A stretch of 64,000 nt of DNA from Apostichopus japonicus. Its lineage: Eukaryota > Echinodermata > Holothuroidea > Aspidochirotida > Stichopodidae. Position numbers and translations under genes: made by a program. Positions 46,504-58,732 of this stretch are shown here, one piece after another; the stretch's first letter is position 1; each line of letters opens with the position of its first letter. Under the pieces are notes generated by a model. The model worked only from the letters and a program-made list of their open reading frames with translations. It did not search any database and had not been told where the DNA came from. The stretch covers positions 16,946,111 through 17,010,110 of the forward strand of contig NC_092576.1 in the NCBI RefSeq assembly GCF_037975245.1, given 5' to 3'.

Positions 46504-46879
46504 CGCAAGGGCGTAGGAACCGGGGGCTGGGGGGGCCCCAGCTCCCCCAGTGAAAAATGTGGAGGGGCGGAAGTATCATTCGGCCCCCCCCCCCGCTTCG
46601 CAAGTCAGAAAACCCCTTTTTCATTTCCAAATGAGAAAAAAATCTCATTTGGAGCACCAAATTGCATCTAAGGCCTGGTGAAAATACAAAATTAAGTTTA
46701 CAAAATGGATTAGGTGTTGAAGTGTGCTTTATTGCACCAAATTGCATCTGATGCTACCTGGAAATGCAAAAAATTCCAAAGGGGAGGGGGACACCCCCTC
46801 TCCTTAGACCCCTACCTCAGGCCGGCCATCAGTCTTCAGCCCCCCCCCCCCCACTCAAAAGTACCTTCCTACGCCACTG
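46504..46879. mobile_element. hAT-like MITE, copy 2
   Basis: Same family and orientation as 43638-43999, starting CAAGGGCGTAGG and ending CTACGCCACTG. It abuts the hAT coding relic within a few bases. The 8 bp after its right end (CTTTTTGA, 46880-46887) equal the 8 bp before the left end of copy 1 (43630-43637). Confidence 0.8.
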
Positions 46880-46889
46880 CTTTTTGAAA

Positions 46890-47880
46890 ACGCCTAGCAA
46901 TTTTAGCGTGCTATGATTTGGGGCGATTGGCTATGCACTTTCAATTTATTTTAAAAGCATACCCATATACATGCAAGAACCAAAAACTCCACTTGGTTAT
47001 TCTTAACACAAAATATATTTCATTATACGGAAATAAGTCCAAAAATTTTCCTCACCTTAATGCTGTTTGGGATCGGCGGTATATTTCGAATATTCATGTA
47101 ATTGTTGACAAGGGCTCTTTGGTTCCAAAAGTAGACTTCGGACAAGTCCGAAAAAAGAAAAATCTTGAGTCTTCCTCTGCCACACACCAATTTCTTGGTC
47201 TTGTCATTTTATAAAATTATTATTTAGGCGTTTCGAACTTTTTCGCAACTTCGGCTCTACGATTTTGCGTTTGGTGCATCCGTACATGAGCAGTCTAACC
47301 TTGTCAGGGTACAAATACGTTGGTGGTCTGAACAACTCCCTGGTCTAACAAACGTATACGTATGTGTATGCAACTACGACAGTGAAAATTTACGATATCA
47401 AATAATAGTGCGGATGTTTGTTGTAGAAAAAAGACAACAAAGTCTGGTTGAACATCTCCACGTTTGCGGTCAACATCGAGAGGGCCGATGAAAGATGATA
47501 TTACGTAATCATTCCTATCACGTTGCGTTCTCTCACACAGGAAATGAAGGTTAACGTTTTTTAAGTTGACGACATGCCATGGCCTTAGCCTTTAATTAGA
47601 ACTATAGTTGTAAATAAAGAAAACAGTGTGTTTGGCGAACCTACCAGTATGTGTATGCATGGAGGTCAAAAACAGGTAAAAAAAAAAAGGTAAAATGGAG
47701 GTAAAAAACAGTTGAACCTCCATGGAGGTAAAAACAGTTTTCCCTCCATTGTGTATGCATGTGTGCATGCGTGAGTGTATGTATGTATGCAATGCATGTA
47801 CGTGTATAGGTATGGATGGGTGGGAATAACAAATAAGCTGCATTAATAATATATGATGCATTTCATTGAAAATAAGGCTG
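46890..47880. other. Interval without recognised genes
   Basis: ORFs at 46918-47214 (plus) and 47592-47861 (minus) lack support. A small inverted repeat around 'acctccatggaggt' lies at about 47715-47728, followed by a TATG/CATG-rich simple repeat to about 47815. Confidence 0.35.
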
Positions 47881-47881
47881 C

Positions 47882-47886
47882 AGATA

Positions 47887-47919
<33 letters not shown>

Positions 47920-47994
47920 ATATATATACAAAAATATATATTTATATATACATATATATATATACTTATATATAAATATATATATGTGTATGTA

Positions 47995-48086
<92 letters not shown>

Positions 48087-48105
48087 TCATTATTATTATT
48101 ATTAT
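47882..48105. repeat. (TA)n and (ATT)n microsatellites
   Basis: TA repeats with TTTA interruptions (47882-47995) pass into about 35 ATT units (47996-48105). ORFs of Tyr, Ile or Asn runs here are artefacts. Confidence 0.95.
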
Positions 48106-48919
48106 AGAAAACCAGAGAAATAAGATATGACTCATAATTGAAAAATAAGGAGTAAAGTTTTAGAAAATATATTAGAATTTCGGTCACCTTGGGGCCTTCG
48201 TTAGCAATACTTGGCAGTCGAATGAAAAGTACAAAATATACTAACACAATGAAAGTATGACGCTAGATAAGTGTAAGTTGCATTGATGGAATTAAAACCA
48301 AATAAACCATGACTATACAGGAAGCGGATGAATGAGCAAAGAACGGATAACATGTTTGTAGAACTGATAGTTGTTAAGGCACTTAAGGGGTCCCAAGTCT
48401 TTGTCGAGGCCGGTGACTTAATACGAAGATCCAATCGATTTTTTTACGTTTACGTTCAGTAGCGAGCCTGAAGTTGGGGGGGGGGGGGAATGCAGTTGCT
48501 GAAATTCCAACTTGATGGGTTTTGGAGCCAGAAAATTCCGACTGCTGCCTTGTACCCCCCACCCGCACTACTCGTGAACGATACGGTCAGTGTAAGTCAG
48601 ACATCCCATCTTTCGCGACTGCAATTTTGTTCCGAATTTTTTGCGGTACATTTGTAGCACTGGCCCTCACTTCACAAACTTATTATTCACTCTGGTAAAG
48701 CGGGTAAGCAACTGAGTTGAGTTATCTGCTTGATAGGCTACATAGACTACTAACTACAAAAGCTATGTTAATGTAACAAAGGGGAAAACCTTTTTTTCAA
48801 CAAATTATATTCGACGACATAGTGAATTACCCCAAAATACAGTGCTTTTTCCTAGCGCGCTTAATATTTTTTCTTGGGGGGGGGGGGCTATTTATCACTC
48901 ACATGATTTTTTTTTTAAA

Positions 48920-49285
48920 TTGTTCACTTCATTCCAACTGAGCATTGGGAATGAAATGAATACTTAAACATTTTGCAGAAAAATGTTGAGTTGACGACTG
49001 ATACGATAAGTTATCAATTAAACATTTTGCAGAAATTTTTCAATTGCTCCATTGGAATGAAGTGAACAATTGAACATTTTGCCAAAAAATGTCCAATTGA
49101 CGAGATAAGATATGTTGTCAAATTAGACATTTTGCAGAAAATTTTTCAATTGCTCAGATGGAATGAAGTGAACAACTGAACACTTTGCAGCAAAATGTCC
49201 AATTCACGAGATATGATAAGTTGTCAATTAAACATTTTGTAGAAAATTGTTCAATTGCTCAGTTAAAGCAACTAAGCAATCCAAA
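48920..49285. repeat. ~115-bp tandem repeats, three to four copies
   Basis: Units contain 'aatgaagtgaacaa.tgaac', 'attttgcagaaaa.tgtccaatt', 'acgagat..gataagttgtcaa' and 'tttttcaattgctca'. The unit has internal self-complementarity (caattg, cattttgc/gcaaaatg-like). No ORF. Confidence 0.75.
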
Positions 49286-49618
49286 TTTTCTTTTATTTTT
49301 TGTAAGATTTTATCTTGTTATCTAAACAATTTACTGAAAAATTTCACCCTATGGGGCAAAGTTTTTCTCATGTTGATGGCACTTTAAAGCTTCCGTAGAT
49401 AAGCATTGAGCGTTTTTATCGTATACGTTGTACAGTAGTTTTATTAGGCGTTTTTTTTTTACAGTATTCAAAATCACACGAAGTTTTGTATGGTGGAGTA
49501 TAAAGATCGCGAGATGCAATTTCTAAATTTGACAAGGAAAACGTGGTAAATATGACTGATTAAAGGTCAATTTTGACCGAAAATTGTAGGTCACTCACAA
49601 ATTACAAGAATATATGAA

Positions 49619-49680
49619 ATTAGAGTGCGACAGTCGGAAAAATTAGAGTGAGACAGTCGGAAATTCGGACTGTCGCACTC
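49619..49680. repeat. Hairpin with GAGTG.GACAGTCGG arms
   Basis: The arm 'agagtgcgacagtcgga' is duplicated (49622 and 49645) and followed by its complement 'cggactgtcgcactc' (49666-49680), giving a near-perfect 15-bp hairpin. It may be the tip of an unrecognised element. Confidence 0.6.
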
Positions 49681-50552
49681 AAATTTTCCAACTATCATCA
49701 GTTTTACAAAGATTAGGGGTGGGGTGTGAGACACCCCCACCCCTCTAGCGACGTCCCTGAGTGTACGTATACACACGGCACGTCGAATAATACACGGGCG
49801 AAACTCGCAGTGTCCTGCATTACCATTGAACTTCTGAGTTCGTATATTTTTCAAGAAACCGACACGGATACATACGACAACGTATACCAATATGTAAATG
49901 TCTCTCAAGATCGGTATGTCATAGGCACCTAGATGACTGAATTTCCCAGTGAGGTAAAATTCCTCCTAGATGGTAATCAAACGGTTTAAGAATTTTACCC
50001 AAAGGTGACCATATTTTAATATGGAGCATATATGGGGCCAATACATCATAACTTTAAGCCTTCGAAATAACCTATTGTAGTTGCATATAACAAGGTTTGA
50101 ACCTAACTGGAGACCAAAACTTCCCCGTATGCAACACCTTTGAAAAAGAGGCGCGGGGGGGGGGGGTCGGAAAGAGGATTCAAGAAAGTTTGTAATATAT
50201 AGGCTTCTTAAATAGTGCAGTTCCTAAAGGGTCTACTCGTTTGTATTGGGTTTTAATGCCTTCTGAATCGCTTAATTTTCAAACAGTTTCTGTGAAGACT
50301 ACTATATTTCAGTCATACTTTCTCAAGCGTGGGCACAATGCCTAAGCGTGGGCACAATAAAGTTACTGTCACACATGCATGTTAACCAATATGTATATGT
50401 GTAGTGTACGCGGCTGCGTGCAGTACATATTTTGTCTATGTATATATGTTAATCGTAATGTCTTTTTCCCGTGTTGATAGATGGGCTATAGTATGGGGTG
50501 CCTCCTATGATAGTAAGAAACCCGTTACCATTAAGTACCATTGACGTACCCA

Positions 50553-50875
50553 TCAGTGGCGTCGCCAAGGGGGGGGGGGGGCTGGGGCCTGAAAAAAATC
50601 GTGCCCCCAGGTGCCCTTCCCCTTCAGATGCGGTTGTAGTGTTAAAAAAAATACTCAGACAAAAAACTTTATTTGCCTAAATAAATTAAAAACATCAATA
50701 TTGGACAGATGCAAGCCCGAAAATTACTTCAAGTTGCTAAATATAGCACCAGATTGCATCTGAGGACCCTTAAAATTGATCCAAAATTCACAAAGTGGAA
50801 GGGAGAACTTTCCCCTATCACCCCTCCCACAGGACGGCATTTAACAATACACATTGTGCCTCCATAAGTAAGTGA
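50553..50875. mobile_element. Diverged third copy of the GGCGTAG-ended MITE family
   Basis: It starts CAGTGGCGTCGCCAAGG with a poly-G run, contains 'accagattgcatctgagg' as in the other two copies, and ends near 'gcctccataagtaagtgatg'. Divergence is much greater than between copies 1 and 2. Confidence 0.6.
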
Positions 50876-50879
50876 TGTC

Positions 50880-53180
50880 CCCCCCCCCCTGTACTACATG
50901 AAATTGGACAGTAATGATGGATGAAGAACCCGAAGTACATCTGTTTTTCCGTATCACATATTATTTCACAAAAATTACAAAATTTAAACCCCAATGACGT
51001 GCGGGCATAATCTATACGAATTCAATACATCACTTACTATAGGTGGTGGCGAGATCCTCAACCCTAAATGTGATAGATTTTGTGTATAACTTCTGCATAT
51101 CAGTTTCCAATCTTATTTCCGAAAATTTTAATCAATAAGAAGTGCTGAATGTGAACAAATCCTTAATGAGAGTATATGCCTAGAGTCGGCGAATAAACAA
51201 TTTTGGTTGTAAAATGTATACATGATATTTTTCTCAAATTGATACATATGACCTTGAATTTTACCCATCTTTTTAATTGTGTTAATGACAATGACATATG
51301 TAAAGGAGGATTTTGTAACACCTTTAGATCCAGAGATATGTGTGTTTTCCACGTCGCAAAAAGTACGCCCTCTATTCCATCTTGTTGCTAAAATGTGTTT
51401 TTTTCCCTCTTTTGTTGGAGACTAGGTATTTTCCTTTATATTGTAACATGATTCAGCTAGGAGTTGATCACAATGCACAGAGTAAATTGGTAAATTTGTA
51501 TAATTATATTCCAAACAAAATTGAAATAACCCTATCAATTAGACACAAGCATTTTACTGTTTTCCAAAATTATCATGGAAGTTTGATGTATTTTGCCACA
51601 TTAGGAGGCTTTAAATGTATTGTCAATGTTAGTGCGATTAATTAAGTGAAAATAGCTATGGCTGTAGAAAATCGGAGGGTTGAGCGCCGTAGGCTAGGAC
51701 TATATTGTAATGGACTTGTCGCAACAGAAATGAGTGTATGTGTTTGTGTATGGGTGAGGCGGGGGGTGGGGTATAATGATATTCTTTATAGCAAGTGATT
51801 TTAATGTTATGATCACAAGCTGGCTGAAAAAATATACCATAATATATCTTACAAGCATGCAGCTATTTTTTTTTTGGTTGGGGGGGTGGTCAGGTCGACC
51901 GTTGTTTATATAGGATCAGCAAAGTCGTTGGGAGCTGGGGTTAGCATCGATGTGGGGCAGATCTCCATGCCCCTGCCCCCATATCCCACCGTGCTACTGT
52001 TTACAAACAAGTGAAAGCGAAATTTTCCAAATGTATCCATGTAAACCACAAATGAATACTTCTACAGAAAGGCTAACCTAACACAAATAAGACTATAGGC
52101 ATGCGTGTTTGACAAGTAATACTGATGAGAACTCCGCATAGTGCATATTTTTACACAGTACAACTAAACAAGTCTACTACAGTACTATTATAAAAGTTAC
52201 CAGCGTTAGCCTTTTCACACAACAGATCTAGCGTATTTTTTCACCTTTCTAGGATCCCAGCATACGTTTTATCAAAAATCGCACCAAATCGGTAATTCAC
52301 AAAATAATTACTTTGTTTTCTGAAACTTTGAGACCAAATTACCACTTGGCAACCCAATAAAATATATTTATAGGCTTCCGTGGCTTTTACACTATAATAC
52401 CGCGTGAACTGTTTTAATATTAATGGGTTTTTCATACTTGGATTTTTCATTAGGACTGAATCAGCATTTTTGTAAAATCCACAGTTAATTTTCTTGTATT
52501 ATTTCCTGATTGTTATTAACCGTTTTAACTTGTTAAAATAATCACTAGACTGCCTATGATATGAATCAGTGCAACGAGCAGTCAACGAATTATTGAAAAC
52601 AACACATAACAAGTGAGTGAAACTGATTATCTAGTGTTTTCTGGGGTTTTATTTTGGCAAATCTAACGTTTTATTGTTACTTGTCGCTGGTAACCCTGAT
52701 TATTATTATGCTAACCGTAAATGACCTTTGGCCACCCCGTACTAGTTTTTAGTGATTGACAGATCAGCTGTGCCGCAACCCATTACAACTCCCTGGTAGT
52801 ACAGTAGATACTGTAGTGTAATCGCACAAAAACATCGTGTGTTATGACACATGTCACATACGTTGTACTCCCTATCCCAGGGCAACTCCGAATATTGAGC
52901 CCATCGTTTTAAATTCTACACTTGTTGCTAGCGTCCATACTGACACGATTTTTATAGTCAACTCTTCTTCGAAATCGGGTGTTTTTCGTAAAAAGCATGC
53001 ATCCTGAATTCCTGACCATCGTCGATACAATACTATATAATAATCATAACTAACCTATGAATCTAACGTAGCATTGTCACTCTAGGCTATGAACTTTGAA
53101 AACGAAAGTTTAGGACCAAATGTACTACTAGTACGCGATTTCCGGCTGCGAATGACACATTTCCAATCCGAATTTTTTAC
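50880..53180. other. Interval without recognised genes
   Basis: ORFs at 51128-51352, 51203-51391, 51340-51645 and 52241-52450 have no splice or domain support. Poly-C/G tracts occur at 50880 and about 51885. Nothing else supportable. Confidence 0.35.
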
Positions 53181-53182
53181 CG

Positions 53183-53286
53183 GCCCGGGCGCAAATTTTT
53201 TTTCCCTGAACCTTTCGGGCAGTGTACGTGGAGTTTAGCCAATCAGAGCGAGGCTGTGTTGATGACGTACTACTCAGTAAAGATGG
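53183..53286 (+). promoter_or_regulatory. Left arm of an inverted promoter-like pair
   Basis: This 104-bp arm is about 90-95% identical to the reverse complement of 54251-54353. It contains GCCCGGGC, a CCAAT box (53239-53243, in agCCAATcaga), a CRE-like TGATGACGTAC and ends AAAGATGG. CCAAT plus CRE-like site, then a Kozak-like ATG, resembles a TATA-less promoter with start codon. Here the ATG (53283) gives only a ten-codon frame. Confidence 0.5.
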
Positions 53287-53370
53287 TCAGTCGTGTAAAT
53301 GCGTCGCTTCAATAACATAAGGTGGAAAACGAAAGACCGCGAGTTCGAGCCCCCGTGTGGATTTTTCCTC
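53284..53370 (+). repeat. tRNA-like (SINE-type) segment
   Basis: A possible A box (TGGTCAGTCG at 53284) and a good B box (GAGTTCGAGCC at about 53341) are spaced about 55 bp apart, followed by TTTTT. The folding of a full tRNA was not convincing, so a tRNA-derived SINE head or tRNA pseudogene is more likely than a functional tRNA. Confidence 0.4.
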
Positions 53371-54167
53371 CACTTTTTCTCATGTCCAAGTAGTTATGTC
53401 CAAGTATTATATCATGAATAGAAAATCGATATTATAAGTTATGTCATGGTTTTAGTGCATGGTCATCTTATATATGAAACTCCGAAGATAGTGTTGCGAA
53501 AATATATATAGTTTCTTTTCTTTATTTTCCTTCTAGATCTTATTAGAGGGAAATCGGTCTCAGCCCCAAAATGTGGTACATCCGTTTTAGGAAAGTTTAT
53601 CCTAATTTAAAGGCAGATGACTGGCTAGAATAAAAGACAAGGGAAACAGATATTCATTCTGGAACAATTAAAAAGAGAGGAGTTATTGCATAATAAAACA
53701 AGGGCAGTACTTGCACTCTTATTTACATAATTCGCTCATCAGTTTACAACAAATATTTGGCAGTTTTCACAATAAACCGTTAATTACTGGACCTCGTCTC
53801 TCACAAGGAGGTGCTATAGGAAAAGTTATTTGATTGCAATCGGACCTCCGTTAGGAGTCCAATTATTATTAGTAATAGCTACCGTGGCCTCTAGTCTAGC
53901 TAGATCATAAAATTTCCTAATGCTGTAGGCCTACTGTCACTGTGTACAAATATTGCTGTGTAGATGTGTGTAAACTGTAAGTACGTAACATACTACTGTA
54001 CCAGTACCAAGTACTGAGTACAGTATCATGTCAATCTGAAGACATTGTAAATTTATACAACAGACAGCGATCATACATCGCCGTTTTTCAACAAAGAAAC
54101 CGATGCAAACGTCACGTAAGTGTGCACAATGATTCAGTATAATGTTACTATTGCAAGGCCTATATAC

Positions 54168-54254
54168 CTTAATACTTTCTGCTGTAGTACAACAATTATG
54201 TTGACTTATTGAATGTGATTTCCCCACTTCAACATTTGGTACGCACGCCGCCAT
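54168..54254 (-). CDS. Possible first coding exon with ATGGCGGC start
   Basis: On the minus strand AAAGATGGCGGC gives a strong Kozak context. The frame MAACVPNVEVGKSHSISQHN then CCTTAESIK runs exactly 29 codons to a donor (TTAAG|gtatat) in phase 0. It lies directly downstream of the CCAAT/CRE arm at 54251-54353. No second exon was identified; the call rests on start context, donor and promoter-like flank. Confidence 0.33.
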
Positions 54255-54353
54255 CTTTACTGCAGTATGTCATCAACACAGCCTCGCTCTGATTGGCTAA
54301 ACTCCACGTACACTGCCCGAAAGGTTCAGGAAAAAGAAATTCGCGGCCCGGGC
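54251..54353 (-). promoter_or_regulatory. Right arm of the inverted promoter-like pair
   Basis: Reverse-complement partner of 53183-53286, with the CCAAT box at 54292-54296 read on the minus strand. It faces the possible first exon at 54168-54254. On the other side, 170 bp away on the plus strand, is the TATA box of the DUF7869-like relic, so this segment sits between two divergent starts. Confidence 0.5.
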
Positions 54354-54466
54354 AAGGATCAGATCCATAGTACGGCTCGAGTGCAAATGCGACTGGATCA
54401 GTGCATCAGTTTACCCCGTGGAGAGATGATCGTCTGATAAAATCAGAGGACCTGATCTGGATCTTG

Positions 54467-54474
54467 TATAAAAG
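54467..54474 (+). promoter_or_regulatory. TATA box upstream of the DUF7869-like relic
   Basis: TATAAAAG followed 31 bp later by a strong donor (aacttag|gtaagt at 54505/54506). This suggests a very short non-coding first exon for the plus-strand relic. Confidence 0.4.
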
Positions 54475-57400
54475 CACAAGTCCAAGAACAGATTTAAGAA
54501 CTTAGGTAAGTGCTAATTTTCAAATTTAATCTTTATAGCAGCAAATATGCTTATATACTTCATTATTGCATACTGTACATGGTGCATATTGCTATAATTT
54601 ATTTCAGGCTTTTCCAGTTACAAACATCCCCCTCCCCCCCCCAAGAAAAAATAACAAAACAAATAACAGTTTTGGCATATATATGTCCCTGCATGGTCCA
54701 GTGTGCAGATTTTTACTCACATTTGTTGCTCTCACTATGTGTGATTGTGGGAACTAGGGACTGTGTCCCAATGGCTAGGAAAATTATTGAAGGTCAGGCT
54801 ATTTTATTGAAGTTAATGAGTTTTGTCCTTTTTTACAAGTTGTACTGAAGTTTGGTAGAACAGTACCATTTTGACAAAATATTGTCAACTAAAAATTCAC
54901 TTTTCAACATTGCAGCATTGATACTGACATTGGAGAAGTCCTTTCCCTCCATACATCCACATACAGTACCTCTCAGATGTGCAAGATTTCTTAACAGGGC
55001 TACACAGTCTGCATAAAGTACTAACCTCAGAAGCAATCAATCACAACAATATTGTCTTGCCTGATTGCAACTCCATTGTGGAAATAAAACCTGAAAACTT
55101 TGTCCCTTTGGTTGTGGTCAAACAGTGTGTCAATAAAGGATCATATGACACCTAGCCAGTTCATATCACAGTGTAAGGCAGTCTATACTGCAGCAACCAA
55201 CAGTGAATATATACAGTCTTCAAAAGCAGGGTTAACCACAGAAAGGGAGTAAAACTGTTGAGCAGTGGTCATGCTCTGAGGACTTACTCTTTCAATGCAT
55301 GCCTTTGGATACTGTTTCACCAGGGAGCTGCTAGTAGCAGCTCCCTGGCTCATGTTATTGTGGTGTGCAGCTGAGTAAATGAAGATTTAGTTGTGCTCAT
55401 TTGTCATTGTGCTCCACTTTAATGGGAAACAAAATGTGTGAAGGAAACCTAACAAATTTTAACAAATTACCAGTTTTCTGTCAGAATGTAAAGAGGATGA
55501 TCCTGACAAATTGGACATTGAGCCAACTCTTTTCTCATCTCCACACAAAAGCAAGGGAAATACATCCCTACCTAATACACTTAAAAGGAACGTGAGCATA
55601 GATAATGAAATGGAAAATTTGGAAGAGGAACCAACTTTAAATAATCATACTAAAACAAAACTTTCACTGTCGTTTGAATGGGGCAGTCACTGTGAGTCAC
55701 AACATCAGTACTATTTCTCCAGATACAACAAATGATTCGCTGCAGTTGTACCTTGACAAAAGTTCAAATGGAAGTAGTAGCAGTAGCTTTGGTATTGCCA
55801 GAGATTTTTCTGCATCAATTTCTTCATGTGATCAAAACCTTTTTTATTCACCAGGAGTGAGAAAAAACGAAGGAGACGCAATCAAGCATTTGATCCACTG
55901 CCTATGTTCCAATCTGATTGCTGTGATGGTAGCTGTATCAAATCGCTTTCTTACGATGACCTAGAACAGTCTTTTCTAGAGGTTAGTGAAGTGAGGGAAA
56001 CTGAGCTAAAGCAATTCACTCTGGACAAGATTTGGATTCATCAGGAAAGATCATGTCACACCTGAGACAAATCTTGTTCTATTTATGTAATTTGTGGGAA
56101 GATTGTATGTGAGAAAGCATTTTGTATGTTCTTTGGTATTAGTAGCAAGTTATTCAAAGATTGTCTGAAATAATTTCAAGTTGGCAAGAAAAATGCAATT
56201 CATTGCAATAAAGGCAAGAAAAGGATGAGAACAAAAACTCCATTTGCACTAGCTTGGATGAGGTGTTTATTTGAACATATTGGAGATTACATGCCCCACA
56301 AAACAGAAGTGCACCTTCCAGTGTCATACACAAAGACTTCTCTCCATGCACGCATGAATAAGGAAATGATAGAAATTGGCATTGGTGAACAAAGCATCAT
56401 TTCCAAGGAATACTTTATGGAAATCTTTAGAAGAGTTCAAGATTCCTAATTATTTTATCTTGTGAATGTGCATGGATTTATGACAGTTATTGTTGCATAC
56501 ATTGCATGGGAAAAGGGGAATAAAATTTCAAATTCCTCATAGCTAGTAGCTTTAAATTGATTAACTAGCATGAAGACATTGATAAAGTATACTGAAACTT
56601 GTGAGGTCGAAAGTGCTGTTGTAAGACTGTTTTGCCAAAATTCAATTTCACACAAGCAATAGCTGTGTACATTACAAATGATAACTTTCAAGTACTGTAC
56701 ATGGTCTGCTGATCAATCACAATTGGTGGGTTTTAGCCTGGGGTGTCAAAACCACAGGCATTGCATCCTTTTATCTTTGCTGACTATGGAGGCTTTAACT
56801 TCATACAATCCAGTGATATTTAATCTGTTTAGTTAACTACATGTGCAGTCCATTAAACATTTCTTCAGAAAAATTCATGTGTCTCTATTGTTAGCTTCAG
56901 CTTCAGCAAGCACAAAGACTGTACTGTACATACTGGAGAGAATACACCTCACAGCTAGTGTGCCACTAAAGCTGCATTATCATCCTTAAAAAAACATTAG
57001 AATTATTGTCAAAAATTTTGATTTAAAGAAGTTCTAAAGAACATGTTACATAAGTTTGATTGCAACCTCCACTCAAATCAGGAGTAAAAGTGCTTTCTGC
57101 TGAAATGTCAATGAACAACTCCCTTAGATAGTGACATTTTCAGAAAGTTCCCCCAAATATGCCAGAAATTAAAATATGCTTACCTTTGGTCAAACTTCTT
57201 TAATTGTTTTAATTTCCACCTTTGAGGACATTTACCTCAACTGTCCGGGAAAATGATTAGGGTCTTATTTCCAAACATCCCTATCAATTGGTCTAATAAA
57301 TAACATGAGAAGATGTTGTACAGCTTTACTTGTTCTTTTCTCAATAGCAACTCTAAACACCCTATACTCCTTTAAAGGAATTCTCTAAAGTACCTAAAAG

Positions 57401-57630
57401 AATGCTTAACTTCAGTTATAATTAGTAACAAAATTCAACATGCTCATTGCATTATTCTATGGGTATTCATAAAAACAACATGGTTCAAATTGACACAATA
57501 AAACTCTATCACTAATCACTACATAACTTTTTCTTGATTAGGTAAAGCAGTTCAATTTTACACCATTGTGTGATGTAAAACTTATACTTTAAATGCTTAA
57601 TTAAAGTATTTCAACATTATATTTTTCTAG

Positions 57631-57742
57631 ACGACTGAGTTTACTGTGGGTGGTACTTGAAAGAGGTAGCGGAAAGAACGAGGAGTGGAAAGAAAAATGA
57701 AGAATGCCGACAATTGCAAGAAGTTCATCTTAATAATCTTAA
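57631..57742 (+). pseudogene. DUF7869-like relic: lysine/glutamate-rich coiled segment exon
   Basis: Acceptor atatttttctag, donor CTTAA|gtgagt. The frame D-D-stop-VYCGWYLKEVAERTR, then QLQEVHLNNLK corresponds to the helical Cys-containing region before the DGMDQ motif in the family. One stop follows the second codon. It ends in phase 2 and joins in frame to 60308. Confidence 0.5.
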
Positions 57743-58732
57743 GTGAGTCAAAATATTTTACTAATTTAGAGTTAAAAGTTGATGTCTGCTTTCCTTTTTG
57801 AATCCTTGCAGAAGTCAAAAGCAATAGAAAGACTATCTATTCCTTCAAGTCCTCTATATGTGTGGGTGTGTCAGTGATGCTCCTAGTTAACACTTATCTC
57901 TTTCAAAAACTTTCTTGAACTACAAATTGGATATAGTAGCCCTAACTAAGATGATAAACCCTAAAGTTCAGAGAAAGGTCATTGGATCGGTCTCAATTTT
58001 TCGTAACAAGTAACTAAAATGGCAGAAAATGAGATAGCCTGGGTCTTTTCTGGCCCTACTTTGAGTGTGCTCTATATTCACAAGCAAAGGCATGTTTGAG
58101 TTTTACTTTCCATAGGATCCTTGCCCAGTAGTAGTTGTACGGGAAAATTGCAAAAAAAAAGTCAAGCGGGTGGTACGTTTTATGAACAGCGCCCTCAAAC
58201 TTAAGAAATCTCACTTCTGGCCCTAATTGGGGGTCCATTTTGGGCCTGTGGGTATATTTCAATTTTTTTTAATACCATTTTTTCAGGAGCGTATTGTTCC
58301 TATTTTTAGAAACTCAAGTAAAAACGTTGTGTATTTTGTGTTATCTACTCAAATTTATGACTCGAAAATTGCGAAAATCACCTCGTTCATATGTATGAAA
58401 ATGCTTGCACAAGCCGATTTGAGTAATTCAAATGACAACAACTTCTTAGCATTAGCATACAGGTGCTTAACAATTAAGAGGGTGGTCCACTAGCATAAGG
58501 GCTACCAATAAACTGCATTTCCAGGGTCATATGCCGAACGATGTCTGTGAACAGCACCCTCAAACATCACATTTTACAAATATTTTGGGCTATTTTGGGC
58601 ATTTCAAGGTCAAATTTGGTCACAATTAAAAGTTTTATTTTTGGTTTTCAATACAAACTAGTAAGATATGTATAGTTATGATGCAAAGAATGTGCTAAAA
58701 CATATTTTATATAAGTTATTAATGCTCTGGAG

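Noticed and set aside
45580-46879. A complete hAT element between 45580 and 46879
   Set aside because: The tips share CAGTGGCGTAG, but the flanking 8-mers (gcgtgctt and ctttttga) do not match, and the right end belongs to a MITE copy.
47863-48247. Poly-Tyr, poly-Ile and poly-Asn ORFs
   Set aside because: Translations of TA and ATT repeats in different frames.
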